Below are positions 1-8,941 of a DNA stretch of 64,000 bases, piece by piece. Position 1 is the stretch's first letter. Each line of letters begins with the position of its first letter. The position numbers and the translations under genes were made by a program. Location of the stretch: assembly GCA_951812305.1 (NCBI GenBank), contig CATOSB010000004.1, positions 930,001 to 994,000 on the forward strand, given 5' to 3'. Origin of the DNA: an uncultured Paracoccaceae bacterium. GTDB taxonomy: Bacteria; Pseudomonadota; Alphaproteobacteria; Rhodobacterales; Rhodobacteraceae. The notes beneath the pieces were generated by a model. It was not told where the DNA came from. It saw nothing but the letters and a program-made list of their open reading frames with translations, and did no database searches.

Positions 1-1
1 G

Positions 2-829
2 TCGCCCGCACTTGCCGACGGGCTGTTTGATCGCTTCTCCGCCAACGGGACATTCCATCTCGGCTATTCCAACCGAACGGCGGGTGCAGATGCATTTCTC
101 GTTGGCGATGGCACGGCACGCCTGTCCTTCGGCCGCTTTGGGTTTGAGCTTGGCGTTTATGGCCGCGCCGATGCGCTGGACACACCGCACGAAACCTACG
201 GTGCGGCCACGCTCGACATCGGCACAAACGGACGCATTGCTGTCGGTGTACCTCGCTCCGCTTACGACCAGTTCGCGGTATCCGCGCCTGAGAGCAGTTT
301 TCCGTCGCTCGCTATCGACCGCACGGCTTCGACGCGCAGCGCAGCGACTTTCGGCGCAATGTTCGGTGGCTGGCTGCCCTATGGCGCCCTGTTTTCATTC
401 GACGACGGCGACATGCGGTTTGCAATTTCGGCACATCATTCGGAACTTCCCGGCGACACGGTCATCGGCGCCGGCGCGGCCCGCGGAATCGGCGGCATTC
501 ACCTGTCCGCCGCTCTAGAGGCGACCTCAGGCGACGTTAGCGCCAAAGCGCAAATCATGGGGCCGATCGGCCCGGCCACCGCGGGGTTGGCATATTATGC
601 ACCGTCCATCGCTGGTGCTCCGGATATGGTCGAGGTTTTTGGCAGCTACGATGTAACTGAACAACTCGCCGTCACCGCCATCGCGCAAGTGCCCACGAAT
701 GGCGGTAACGCAACGGCGGGTGTTTCCGAAAAATACGATTTCTCGGACAATGTTGGCGTCTCTCTCGGCGTTGCGAGCGACGCGGGCGCGAATACTGTTG
801 TCAGCGGATTCCTGACATTCGCATTCTAG
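2..829 (+). CDS. Porin-like outer-membrane beta-barrel protein, 3' part
   Basis: The reading frame is open from the first bases of the window, so the gene starts upstream and only its last ~275 residues are here. The translation is an alternation of short hydrophobic and polar stretches rich in Gly, Ala, Ser and Thr (HLGYSN, ARLSFGRFGFELGVYGR, GGIHLSAALEA), as expected for beta strands. It ends in ...GFLTFAF; a terminal Phe is the usual C-terminal signal of outer-membrane barrels recognised by BamA. I infer a porin-like protein of the rhodobacterial type and cannot name the substrate. It converges on nagZ: the two stop regions overlap by four bases. An ATG at 359 lies inside the frame and is not the real start. 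Confidence 0.6.
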   Translation, partial: SPALADGLFDRFSANGTFHLGYSNRTAGADAFLVGDGTARLSFGRFGFELGVYGRADALDTPHETYGAATLDIGTNGRIAVGVPRSAYDQFAVSAPESSFPSLAIDRTASTRSAATFGAMFGGWLPYGALFSFDDGDMRFAISAHHSELPGDTVIGAGAARGIGGIHLSAALEATSGDVSAKAQIMGPIGPATAGLAYYAPSIAGAPDMVEVFGSYDVTEQLAVTAIAQVPTNGGNATAGVSEKYDFSDNVGVSLGVASDAGANTVVSGFLTFAF

Positions 830-1830
830 GCTGGTTCGCCGGTCAACGCCCTGAACTCTTCCAGCAATTGCTCGCCTTCAGTCTTCTCGGCAGGCGCCCT
901 TTGCGCCAACGCGGCTTCGCCACGCGCCATTCCTTCTGCCGACAATGCGCCTGCGGCTGCAGTAATTTCCTCCATCTCCGCCAGGTCGCCATTGCAATGC
1001 AGGACCACGTCGCAACCCGCCGCGATCGACCGTACTGCCCGCTCTGTCAACGATCCATCCAATGCTTCCATGGAAATGTCGTCGGTCATCAACAATCCAC
1101 CAAACCCGAGTTCTTCCCGGATCAGTTGAACTATGCGCGGCGATTGCGTGGCCGGGTTTGCATTATCAAAGGCGGAAAAGACGATATGCGCCGTCATCCC
1201 CAGTTTGAGATCGCTTAAAGCGTTGAAAGGTGCGAAATCCCGTGCGCGCAGGGTGTCTGCATCATCATCCACTTGCGGCAATTGCAGATGGCTGTCGACG
1301 AACGCGCGCCCGTGACCCGGAATATGTTTCAAAACCGGCAGCACACCTGCTGACAGCAATCCGTTTGCCACCGCCCTGCTAACTTCGCCGACGGTTTGGG
1401 TGTCCATCCCGTAGCAGCGGTTTTTCAACACCGAATGCGTGCAATGTTCCGCGATATCCGCCATCGGCGCACAATTCACGTCGATCCCGACGGCGCGCAG
1501 TTCCGCACCGATGATGCGATAGCGCAATTCCATTATCCGTGCTGCGTCGCCACCGGCCAGTTTCACCTGATCCAGCGGAGGCACCCATTGATGCCAGTGG
1601 GGCGGCCCCATGCGTTGTACCCGCCCGCCTTCCTGATCGATCAGAATCGGCGCGTTCCATCCAACAGCGTCGCGCAACCCGTCCGTCAGCCGCCGGACCT
1701 GATCGGGCGTCTCAAGGTTGCGGGCAAATAGAATGAACCCCCAAGGATTCGCCTGCTGGTAAAAAATACGCTCATCTGCTCGCAACCGCGGACCAAGACA
1801 GCCAAGAATGGCAGCGGAATGCTGGCTCAT
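826..1830 (-). CDS. nagZ: Beta-N-acetylhexosaminidase NagZ (GH3)
   Basis: NagZ removes terminal N-acetylglucosamine from 1,6-anhydro-muropeptides in the cytoplasm during cell-wall recycling. About 334 residues, normal for the proteobacterial enzyme. The glycoside hydrolase family 3 signature KHIPGHG-x5-DSH lies near residues 168-180, with the conserved His of the mobile loop, and LLMTDDISMEAL near residue 245 carries the catalytic Asp. The ATG at 1830 (protein MSQHSAAI) overlaps the TGA of the upstream SPOR gene in a TGATG junction, which favours this start over an in-frame ATG 24 bases upstream. It is the last gene of the minus-strand run argS-SPOR-nagZ and is probably translationally coupled to the SPOR gene. 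Confidence 0.93.
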   Translation of the reverse strand: MSQHSAAILGCLGPRLRADERIFYQQANPWGFILFARNLETPDQVRRLTDGLRDAVGWNAPILIDQEGGRVQRMGPPHWHQWVPPLDQVKLAGGDAARIMELRYRIIGAELRAVGIDVNCAPMADIAEHCTHSVLKNRCYGMDTQTVGEVSRAVANGLLSAGVLPVLKHIPGHGRAFVDSHLQLPQVDDDADTLRARDFAPFNALSDLKLGMTAHIVFSAFDNANPATQSPRIVQLIREELGFGGLLMTDDISMEALDGSLTERAVRSIAAGCDVVLHCNGDLAEMEEITAAAGALSAEGMARGEAALAQRAPAEKTEGEQLLEEFRALTGEPA

Positions 1831-2711
1831 CAGCGAACGACGACGGGAATACAAGCCTGCCGCTCGGCAACCAATGCCGAACAGAACCGCCGTGCATCGC
1901 TTAAATCAGCAAAGCCCATCGCGCGCAGTCGATAGAACGTCTTGCCGCCCGATACCGCCTCTTGCACGACCTGCGATTTGCCGACCAGAAAATCGGTGAA
2001 CCGCGTCGAAAGCGTATCCCACGCCGCATTTGCCGCCTCCGTCGTATCATAGGCGCCGAACTGAACCAATCGCGTACCTGCTGGCACATCGCTCGCCGCT
2101 GTCGCGACTGCCACCCGCGCCGCCGTCAGCGCGACGGAATTCGCCACCGCCTCGGCCGTCAGATCGCCAACCGGTCGCGGGCGCGGTACTGGCGAGCGCG
2201 CGACGCCCGGCGTGGATTCAGGCACACGGTCCGCCAGATTGGCGGCCAATGGCGTAACCCCTTCGGCAAGTTCATCCGCCATCGCCTGTAATTCGTCGCG
2301 GCTTGGCCGGGGCGCCGGTTGCACCACCGGTGTCGCGGTTGCTTCAAGCTGCGGTTTTGGCAGGTCTTCGTCGGTCAATTCACCCGGAGCAGGTGCCAAC
2401 ACCAACCGCTCAGCCGGTGCCTCCGCCGTTCCCTCGGCAGCGACCGAATTCACCGCCAGCCCCTGATGCGCGGCCTGTGACCCGCCCGGGTCCTCTGGCT
2501 GAACGCGCATCGGCCCTTCCAGCGCCTGTACAACTGGCACGCCCGAAACATCGCGCATCGCCAATTGATAAACCCAGAAACCCAGGCCCGCCAAAAGTGC
2601 GACAGACAACAACGCCCCGCACCAATTCAGCAAAACTGAAACCAGCCCCGGATCTTTCTCCGGCGTGCCAAATGGGGCACCGCCCCCATCAATATCAGCG
2701 TAATCTGCCAT
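1830..2711 (-). CDS. SPOR-domain membrane protein
   Basis: A 293-residue bitopic protein. The N-terminal ~25 residues are cytoplasmic, a single membrane segment follows (about residues 28-50, SVALLAGLGFWVYQLAM), then a long Pro/Ala/Glu-rich linker, and a C-terminal SPOR domain (last ~75 residues, with RLVQFGAYDTTEAANAAW and FYRLRAMGF). SPOR domains bind peptidoglycan stripped of stem peptides, mostly at division sites, so a role in cell-wall handling is inferred. It sits between argS and nagZ, and its stop overlaps the nagZ start. ATG 2711 (MADYADID) is preferred over the ATG at 2750 because the protein then starts with the acidic segment usual for these proteins; this choice is not certain. 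Confidence 0.85.
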   Translation of the reverse strand: MADYADIDGGGAPFGTPEKDPGLVSVLLNWCGALLSVALLAGLGFWVYQLAMRDVSGVPVVQALEGPMRVQPEDPGGSQAAHQGLAVNSVAAEGTAEAPAERLVLAPAPGELTDEDLPKPQLEATATPVVQPAPRPSRDELQAMADELAEGVTPLAANLADRVPESTPGVARSPVPRPRPVGDLTAEAVANSVALTAARVAVATAASDVPAGTRLVQFGAYDTTEAANAAWDTLSTRFTDFLVGKSQVVQEAVSGGKTFYRLRAMGFADLSDARRFCSALVAERQACIPVVVR

Positions 2712-2804
2712 CACCGCCTCACCGTCCGCGACTTCGTGGTCACGGATCACTTGCCTGCTCGTTAAACCCCTTGCTGGCCGGGCTGCGGTCTTTGCCGCGC
2801 GCTC

Positions 2805-4523
2805 CTAGCGCATTTCCTCGACCGGGGTTACGCCCAGAATACCTAATCCGGCTGAAATAACAACGCCAACGGCGGCTGGAAGCGCAATTTTTTCCACAGA
2901 CTGGCCTGTGGATTCCTCATGGATGAATCTCAGATCAGGATTCTCGTTCCCCTTGTTCCACAATGTGTGAAATGTGCTGGCAAGCTCATAGAGGTAAAAG
3001 GCGATTCGATGCGGCTCATTTGTGCGCGCAGCGATTTCGACCAAACGCGGCCATTCGGCCAGCTTTTTGGCGACATCAATTTCCGCGACATCCTCAAGTT
3101 TCGCCTGCCCCGGTTCAACACCCAGATCAGCCGCCTTACGCAGCACCGAGCGCACCCGTGCATGTGCATATTGCACATAGAAAACCGGGTTATCCTTGGA
3201 TTGCTCAAGAACCTTGTCAAAGTCGAAATCCAGCGGTGCATCGTTCTTCCGTGTCAACATCACGAACCGCGTCACATCCGCGCCGACCTGCTCTACAACG
3301 TCGCGAAGGGTCACAAATGTTCCGGCCCGTTTCGACATCTTGAACGGCTCGCCGTTCTTATAAAGCTTCACCAGTTGCGTCAGCTTTATATCGAGTGGAA
3401 TTTTGCCATCCGACAGAGCCGACACCGCCGCCTTCATGCGTTTGACATAACCGCCATGATCGGCGCCGAACACATCAATTAGCTCATCGAACCCTCTGGA
3501 AACCTTATCATAATGATAGGCGATATCGGGCGCGAAATAGGTCCATGATCCGTCGGATTTCTTTACCGGCCTGTCAACATCGTCACCGTGCTCGGTCGAG
3601 CGGAACAGCGTCTGCTCCCGCGGTTCCCAATCCTCGGGCTTCTTGCCCTTGGGCGGTTCAAGAACGCCCTCATAGATCAGACCACGGTCATCCAGCGCCT
3701 TCAGCGCGGCCTCGATCTTGCCTGTGTTGTACAGCGATTTTTCCGAGAAATAGGCATCCATTTGAATGCCTAACTGCGCAAGATCTTTGCCGATCAGGTC
3801 CATCATCGCATCGGTTGCGAAGTCACGCACCTCAGTCAGCCAAACCTGTTCGCCCTTACCGACAAAGGCATCGCCAAACTTGTCTTTCAACGCCTCGCCA
3901 ACCGCGATCAGGTAGTCACCGGGATAGGTGCCATCCTCGAACGCCACATCCTGACCATGCGCCTCAAGATAGCGCAGATAGACTGACCGGGCGAGCACAT
4001 CGACCTGCGCCCCGCCATCGTTGATGTAATACTCGCGGCTCACGTCGTAGCCTGCGAAATCCAAGAGGCTCGCCAGCGCATCGCCAAAGACCGCCCCACG
4101 AGTGTGGCCGACATGCAATGGCCCGGTCGGGTTGGCCGACACAAATTCAACCTGCACTCGCTTTCCCGAACCCATATCAGAGCGGCCAAATTTCGGATTG
4201 ACCAGAATACCGCCCAACAGATCAACCCAAACATCGTTTGACAGCCGTAAGTTCAAAAATCCCGGCCCTGCAACTTCGGCGCTCTCAATCCGTGCATCTG
4301 ACGCCAGCCTCTGCGCCAGAGTCTCGGCAATCTCGCGCGGTTTTTGTCCGGCGGGTTTCGCCAGAACCATCGCGGCGTTCGTCGCCATGTCGCCATGTGC
4401 CGCGTCACGCGGCGGCTCGACGGTCACATTCGCCATTTCCAGCCCATCAGGCAGAACGCCATCGCGCACCATGCCTTCCAGAGATGTGATCACCGCCGCC
4501 CGAATATCCGCGAAAAGGTTCAT
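2805..4523 (-). CDS. argS: Arginyl-tRNA synthetase
   Basis: Class I aminoacyl-tRNA synthetase charging tRNA-Arg in the cytoplasm. About 572 residues. The N-terminal Add1 domain is followed by the HIGH-type motif HVGHTRGA near residue 128 and the KMSKR loop ([10 protein letters not shown]) near residue 400. The C-terminal DALR anticodon-binding domain includes [16 protein letters not shown]. The start at 4523 ([11 protein letters not shown]) has AAGGA nine bases upstream; the in-frame ATG at 4532 would touch that ribosome-binding site, so it is less likely. The SPOR gene begins ~90 bases downstream in the same direction, so a dgt-argS-SPOR-nagZ transcript is plausible, though the small gene at 4684 lies on the other strand between dgt and argS. 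Confidence 0.96.
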   Translation of the reverse strand: MNLFADIRAAVITSLEGMVRDGVLPDGLEMANVTVEPPRDAAHGDMATNAAMVLAKPAGQKPREIAETLAQRLASDARIESAEVAGPGFLNLRLSNDVWVDLLGGILVNPKFGRSDMGSGKRVQVEFVSANPTGPLHVGHTRGAVFGDALASLLDFAGYDVSREYYINDGGAQVDVLARSVYLRYLEAHGQDVAFEDGTYPGDYLIAVGEALKDKFGDAFVGKGEQVWLTEVRDFATDAMMDLIGKDLAQLGIQMDAYFSEKSLYNTGKIEAALKALDDRGLIYEGVLEPPKGKKPEDWEPREQTLFRSTEHGDDVDRPVKKSDGSWTYFAPDIAYHYDKVSRGFDELIDVFGADHGGYVKRMKAAVSALSDGKIPLDIKLTQLVKLYKNGEPFKMSKRAGTFVTLRDVVEQVGADVTRFVMLTRKNDAPLDFDFDKVLEQSKDNPVFYVQYAHARVRSVLRKAADLGVEPGQAKLEDVAEIDVAKKLAEWPRLVEIAARTNEPHRIAFYLYELASTFHTLWNKGNENPDLRFIHEESTGQSVEKIALPAAVGVVISAGLGILGVTPVEEMR

Positions 4524-4683
4524 GAAACGCATTCCTTGATCTGCGCGCGCGGTTTAACACCCCCCCAAGCGAGGTCAACATCGCGGGGTTGGTTAACTCC
4601 GCAAGCACATCTTAACTATTTGTTAAACGGTTGCCGAAAGATTCAACTCATGGTCGTATGACCAAAGAGGGAAGGATCAAATT

Positions 4684-5232
4684 ATGCGTATGTTTTTAGC
4701 GACACTTATGTCGGTTTTCTTGGCGACCGCAGCGATTGGCGAAGACACAGCCGACCCAACCGGCCGTATTTTGTTGACGATTGGCGGCGCGGTCGAGAAA
4801 TCAAATGCCCCAGGCTTCAAGGCAGAGGCGGTCAATGTGGCAGGATTCCTTGGGGTTGTATCCGAAAAGGCCTTTGCCTTTGATGACATCATGCTGGCCG
4901 GGCTTGATCAACACGAGATCACCGCGAATTTGCTCGATACCGGAAAGGACATAACCTATACTGGCCCGCGGCTCAGCACAGTCATGATGGCGGTCGGCGC
5001 AGAGGGTAAAACCGCAAGCCCGATGGCGCTGGACGGGTATCAGGCCGAACTAGACTGGAACACGATCAAGAAATACGAACCAATCCTGGCCACCCATGCC
5101 GATGGCCGGCCGCTTGTGGTCGGCAAACTTGGACCCGCGATGGTGGTCTTTCCGGTGGTTGATGATCCCGAAACCAATGAGTCCTTCAAAGCGATGCAGG
5201 TCTTCGCAACGTTCTATATCAACGCGGAATAG
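4684..5232 (+). CDS. Secreted protein resembling a molybdopterin-binding oxidoreductase domain
   Basis: A 182-residue protein with a signal peptide of ~19 residues (MRMFLATLMSVFLATAAIGE). The mature part has the layout of the short rhodobacterial proteins annotated as molybdopterin-dependent oxidoreductase domain: a first strand RILLTIGGAVEK, the segment FDDIMLAGLDQHEI, TYTGPRLSTVMMAVGA, and a late segment RPLVVGKLGPAMVVFPVVDD. In the SUOX/YedY fold these correspond to the sandwich around the cofactor. I see no clear cofactor-binding cysteine, so it may not bind molybdopterin. It lies alone on the plus strand between argS and dgt, converging with dgt; the gap between the two stops is four bases. 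The family call rests on recalled sequence patterns only. Confidence 0.55.
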   Translation: MRMFLATLMSVFLATAAIGEDTADPTGRILLTIGGAVEKSNAPGFKAEAVNVAGFLGVVSEKAFAFDDIMLAGLDQHEITANLLDTGKDITYTGPRLSTVMMAVGAEGKTASPMALDGYQAELDWNTIKKYEPILATHADGRPLVVGKLGPAMVVFPVVDDPETNESFKAMQVFATFYINAE

Positions 5233-5236
5233 CCGC

Positions 5237-6376
5237 TTAGGCCCCGAACAACCGTTCATATTCCTGCAACGCGAAGCGGTCGGTCATACCCGCGATGTAA
5301 TCCAGCACGATGCGCGCCAGCGTCACCTCGCCCTGCGCATCAGCCACGTCCTTGCGCCATTGCTTGGGCAAAAGATCGGATTCGGCCATGAACAGCGGGA
5401 ACAACGCATCGACGGCCTTGGTCACCTCTTTGCGCATCTCCACCACATCCGGCGCGCGATACATTCGGTGGAACAGGAATTCACGCGTCACCTGCAGCTT
5501 TTCCCAAACCGCCCCGGAAAACCGCACCATCGGTTGGCCGGCATTGCGGATATCTGCCGCGTTGCCAGGTGCCAGATACTTCAACCTCATTTCCGCCTGA
5601 ACGATCACGTCCTCGACCAGAAATCCAAAGAACCGTCTCAGCGCCTCGTGCCGCCGCCGATAGTAATTGAGCCCCGGATAAATCCGGTCCACTTCGGCAA
5701 AGCATCCGTCCAGCAGCGGCAACTCCGCCAACTCATCGGTTGAAAACAGCTCCGCCCTCAGCCCGTCATGCAGATCGTGGCTGTTATAGGCGATGTCATC
5801 GGCCAGCGCCGCCACCTGCGCCTCCGCACTGGCGTGGGTTCCAAGCTCCAGATCATGCCGCGCGTTGTATTCCGCCAACGCATAAGGAATGTCACCCGTC
5901 ACCGGCCCGTTGTGTTTCGCAATCCCTTCAAGCGTCTCCCAGGTCAGGTTTAACCCGTCGAAATCGGCATAATGCCGCTCCAGCGAGGTTACGATGCGGA
6001 TCGCCTGCGCGTTGTGATCAAACCCGCCATAGGGTTCCATCAACCGCTGCAGCGCATCCTCGCCGGTATGCCCGAACGGCGGATGCCCAAGGTCATGGGC
6101 CAGCGCCACCGCCTCGGTCAGTTCCACATTCAGCCCCAGGGCCCCGGCAACCGTGCGCGCCACCTGAGCAACCTCGATCGAATGGGTCAGCCGGGTGCGG
6201 AAATAATCGCCCTCATGCTCGATAAAGACCTGAGTCTTATGCTTCAGGCGGCGAAACGCGCTGGCATGGATGATCCGGTCGCGGTCGCGCTGATACGGTG
6301 TGCGAAACCGGCTTTCTTCTTCGGGGTAAAGCCGCCCGCGTGTCTGATCCGGTTGCACCGCATAGGGTCGCAACAT
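5237..6376 (-). CDS. dgt: Deoxyguanosinetriphosphate triphosphohydrolase-like protein
   Basis: HD-domain dNTP triphosphohydrolase (dGTPase family, type 2), releasing deoxynucleoside and triphosphate; thought to balance dNTP pools. 379 residues. The metal-binding HD residues are visible: RLTHSIEVAQVAR (first His), HDLGHPPFGHTGE (His-Asp pair followed by further His), and a later Asp in ALADDIAYNSHD. The N-terminal RTPYQRDRDRIIHASAFRRL is typical of the family. The start ATG at 6376 (MLRPYAVQ) is 76 bases from the divergent erpA-like gene, so promoters for both must lie in that gap. Position upstream of argS matches the order I associate with rhodobacterial genomes. Confidence 0.93.
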   Translation of the reverse strand: MLRPYAVQPDQTRGRLYPEEESRFRTPYQRDRDRIIHASAFRRLKHKTQVFIEHEGDYFRTRLTHSIEVAQVARTVAGALGLNVELTEAVALAHDLGHPPFGHTGEDALQRLMEPYGGFDHNAQAIRIVTSLERHYADFDGLNLTWETLEGIAKHNGPVTGDIPYALAEYNARHDLELGTHASAEAQVAALADDIAYNSHDLHDGLRAELFSTDELAELPLLDGCFAEVDRIYPGLNYYRRRHEALRRFFGFLVEDVIVQAEMRLKYLAPGNAADIRNAGQPMVRFSGAVWEKLQVTREFLFHRMYRAPDVVEMRKEVTKAVDALFPLFMAESDLLPKQWRKDVADAQGEVTLARIVLDYIAGMTDRFALQEYERLFGA

Positions 6377-6452
6377 GTCGCCTGTCCTTGTCCGTCCGTC
6401 CCGCCCCCCATATATTGGCTTTACGAAACTTCTGTAACCCCGGTGTCACCAC

Positions 6453-6776
6453 ATGATCGTACCGCCCAAAGTCACATCTCGCGCGTTTGAGCGCCTCGCC
6501 GAAATCGGCGCCGCAGCGGACGGCAAGGTCCTGCGTGTGGCCGTCGAGGGTGGCGGCTGTTCGGGGTTTCAGTACGAAATCACTTTGGGCGAACCCGCCG
6601 ACGATGACCTTGTTTTATCGGACAACGGCGAAACCGTTGTCGTCGACCAGATCTCTCTCCCCTTCCTCACCGATGCCACCATCGACTTCTCCGAAGAACT
6701 GATCGGCGCCCGTTTCGTGATCGACAACCCGAATGCCACGTCAAGCTGTGGGTGCGGGACGAGTTTTTCAATCTGA
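6453..6776 (+). CDS. erpA: A-type iron-sulfur carrier protein (ErpA/IscA family)
   Basis: Carries and delivers Fe-S clusters to apoproteins. 107 residues, the usual size. Three conserved cysteines are present: one in GGGCSGFQYEI near residue 36 and the pair in the C-terminal CGCGTSFSI. A-type carriers of this length in alphaproteobacteria are labelled erpA or iscA inconsistently, so the symbol is a best guess. It is divergent from dgt. In the relatives I know, an erpA-like gene is followed closely by xthA; here xthA is 6.2 kb away, and everything between (acyltransferase, Hint protein, MFS gene, two IS) appears to be inserted material. Confidence 0.9.
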   Translation: MIVPPKVTSRAFERLAEIGAAADGKVLRVAVEGGGCSGFQYEITLGEPADDDLVLSDNGETVVVDQISLPFLTDATIDFSEELIGARFVIDNPNATSSCGCGTSFSI

Positions 6777-6855
6777 AATTACGTCCGAATCCGGTTCGCG
6801 CCTTTGATCTCGATCCCCGCCACTCGTCACGCTGAATTGAAGCCCAAGCAAATTA

Positions 6856-6884
6856 ATACTGCAATTGCGGCACTTTAGCAGTAT
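6856..6884. promoter_or_regulatory. Dyad-symmetric site upstream of the acyltransferase gene
   Basis: ATACTGC at 6856-6862 is matched by its exact reverse complement GCAGTAT at 6878-6884, with a 15-base spacer. It ends 30 bases before the ATG of the HlyC-like gene, in an AT-rich patch, a place suited to an operator. I do not recognise the binding protein. Two 7-base arms can occur by chance, so this is tentative. Confidence 0.3.
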
Positions 6885-6914
6885 GACTGGAAGTGAAATG
6901 CGCTGGGGACAGCT

Positions 6915-7400
6915 ATGAAAATCGAGATTGACGGTGAAAACCCCACCGAAGAAAAACTTCGTGCCTATGGGGATTTGGCCTTTCTATATCTGCGCTCAGA
7001 GCATCACCGCGAGTTGCCGCTGCGCCTAGCTCGACAGATGGTGCAGCCGCCGATAGACCTTGGATTTTACAAGGTATTTTACATCGATGACGTGCCTCGC
7101 TATGCTTTTACTTGGGCGTTTTTGGATGAGGACGCCGAGGCGAAAGTTATTCGGGGTGAGTTACTTTTGCCGAAGGAATGGCGGTCTGGAGACCGGATGT
7201 GGGTGATGGAAATCATTGCACCCTACGGCCAAGGCACTGCCGCGTTTGTGATCAAATGGTTGCGTCATTCCCTTCCAGAGGAGATCAACAAATTCCGCTG
7301 GATGCGTGTGGATCGGGAACACAGGATGACCCGCGTGACCGAGATCACGCGCATTAAAGGGGCCCATTGGGGGGCACACAGGGTGAAGACCGGAACGTAA
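6915..7400 (+). CDS. Toxin-activating lysine acyltransferase (HlyC/RTX-C family)
   Basis: 161 residues, close to HlyC (170). HlyC-type enzymes move a fatty acyl chain from acyl-carrier protein to internal lysines of RTX protoxins in the cytoplasm. The protein follows HlyC nearly end to end: LYLRSEHHRELPLRLA matches the segment with catalytic His23 (here His31), RYAFTWAFLDEDAEAKVI matches the core, WRSGDRMWVMEIIAPYG matches the strand with Asp92, and FRWMRVDREHRMTRVTEI matches the conserved C-terminal part. The position of Asp92 is Glu99 here. No RTX repeat protein or type I secretion gene is in the window; the only partner is the Hint protein starting 18 bases downstream, so the two probably form an operon. 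Family call firm; substrate unknown. Confidence 0.82.
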   Translation: MKIEIDGENPTEEKLRAYGDLAFLYLRSEHHRELPLRLARQMVQPPIDLGFYKVFYIDDVPRYAFTWAFLDEDAEAKVIRGELLLPKEWRSGDRMWVMEIIAPYGQGTAAFVIKWLRHSLPEEINKFRWMRVDREHRMTRVTEITRIKGAHWGAHRVKTGT

Positions 7401-7418
7401 GCTAAGGGGGTAGCTGGC

Positions 7419-8399
7419 ATGGGAATTCAACTTTATCTCGAGACACATACCGTTGGTGGGGTCGCCAGCGGCACTTTCGCTGAGAACAGTCAAGATCCAA
7501 ATCAGGGAACCGGTATTACGGGGGACGAGTATACCTACACGATCGATCTTTCGGTTGGTGAGACCCTGCAGATTGGCGGAGACTGGGGAAATGGCATCTC
7601 AAATACCCAAGGAAATGGAGGCGGAGACGGAGGTTGGACTCTCCTTAGTGGTCCGTCGGCCGGTTTTTCTCTCGACAGTTCCACCGGCGTATTTTCTTAC
7701 ACGCTGACCGTGGGCGCGGGCGACATTGGCAATACCATTACCTGGGTGATCAGAGACGGTAACTTTCCAGGGCCAAATTACGACCAGGACACTGTTAACC
7801 TCGTCATTACCTGCTTTGCGGCTGGCAGCCAGATCGCCACGCCTTTGGGTGAAACCTCAGTGGATGCACTAACCATTGGCGATGAGATCGTCACCGCAAC
7901 AGGTGAAACTGTGTCGGTCAAATGGATCGGGCGACAGACTGTAACGCAAATTTTCGCTGGTCCACGAATGCAGCCTGTGCGGTTCCGCGCCGGATCACTC
8001 GGGCAAGGTCTGCCCCACAGCGATCTGACCGTGACGGCTGATCATGGCATGGTGGTCGACGGGATGGTCATCAACGCGTCGGCACTTGTGAACGGCAAAA
8101 CAATTGACTTTGTCCCGGCTGGCGAATTGCCCGACCGCGTCACATATTTCCACATCGAGACGGAAAACCACGACGTGATCCTCGCCAATGGCGCGCCGGC
8201 GGAAACATTCGTCGACAATGTCGGGCGGCAGGTGTTCGACAATTTCGAGGAATACGTGAACCTCTATGGCGCCGAGCGGATCATTCCAGAGATGAACCGA
8301 CCGCGAATATCTTCGCGGCGCCTTGTGCCCGCCGGCATAAAGGCACAGCTCGGCATTGAAGACTTGGGCACGGACGCGGAAATCCAACTTACAGCCTAA
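7419..8399 (+). CDS. Hint-domain (hedgehog/intein) protein
   Basis: 326 residues. The N-terminal ~130 residues are Gly/Asp/Thr-rich and beta-like (TYTIDLSVGETLQIGGDW, GVFSYTLTVGAGDIGNTITWV), with no signal peptide. A Hint domain starts at Cys132 (TCFAAGSQIATPLGETSVDAL), continues through IGDEIVTATGETVSVKWIGRQ, FRAGSLGQGLPHSDLTV and ADHGMVV (His209), and ends near ANGAPAETFV. Hint domains self-cleave at the N-side of Cys1; rhodobacterial members with this layout are mostly of unknown function. The usual SPQHRML block is replaced by TADHGMV. Only three lysines exist (168, 227, 308). AGGGGG precedes the ATG. Cotranscription with the acyltransferase is inferred from the 18-base gap. Confidence 0.85.
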   Translation: MGIQLYLETHTVGGVASGTFAENSQDPNQGTGITGDEYTYTIDLSVGETLQIGGDWGNGISNTQGNGGGDGGWTLLSGPSAGFSLDSSTGVFSYTLTVGAGDIGNTITWVIRDGNFPGPNYDQDTVNLVITCFAAGSQIATPLGETSVDALTIGDEIVTATGETVSVKWIGRQTVTQIFAGPRMQPVRFRAGSLGQGLPHSDLTVTADHGMVVDGMVINASALVNGKTIDFVPAGELPDRVTYFHIETENHDVILANGAPAETFVDNVGRQVFDNFEEYVNLYGAERIIPEMNRPRISSRRLVPAGIKAQLGIEDLGTDAEIQLTA

Positions 8400-8432
8400 C
8401 TGTTGCGGTCGGATGTATTGGCGTTGTTCGAA

Positions 8433-8460
8433 ACGGCGGCGGCTGCGCTTTCGCCGCCGT
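8433..8460 (+). terminator. GC-rich hairpin after the Hint gene
   Basis: A 9-base perfect stem (ACGGCGGCG / CGCCGCCGT) with a 10-base loop, 34 bases after the Hint stop codon. There is no T-run, so it is either a weak or Rho-aided terminator for the acyltransferase/Hint pair, or a stem protecting the 3' end of the mRNA. Confidence 0.4.
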
Positions 8461-8941
8461 GAATGCGTCCATGCTGTACCAACACCCAACGCGGATATGG
8501 CACCGGTCTAGCTGTCTGGTTAGAGCGCTGGAAAATCTTTGCCGCCCCGGCCGTTCGCGGGGCACGCCTCATGGCGCGCGATAGCTTCCGGCCAGTAGTG
8601 CCGACACCGCAATTACCACTGCCGCGATCGGGAACAGCGACGCGCCCAACGTCACGTAGAACACGCCACCCGCAATCAGCCCGATGATGCTCGCCACAGC
8701 GCCTGCGCTTTGCGCGAAACCCTGTACCGCGCCCTGCAAGTCCGACCCGGCCGCTTTTGACAAGGCGCCCATGAACGTCGGCCACATCAGGCCATTGCCA
8801 AGAGCCACAAGCAAAGCGGACAGATAGACGACCGGGGTCGAATTCACGAAAAGCAACGCGAAACCAACGGCCAGTGACACCCCGCCGAACCCCATCAGTA
8901 CCCTGTCGGGAACACGCTTTGCCGCGCGCGCCAGAACCGGC

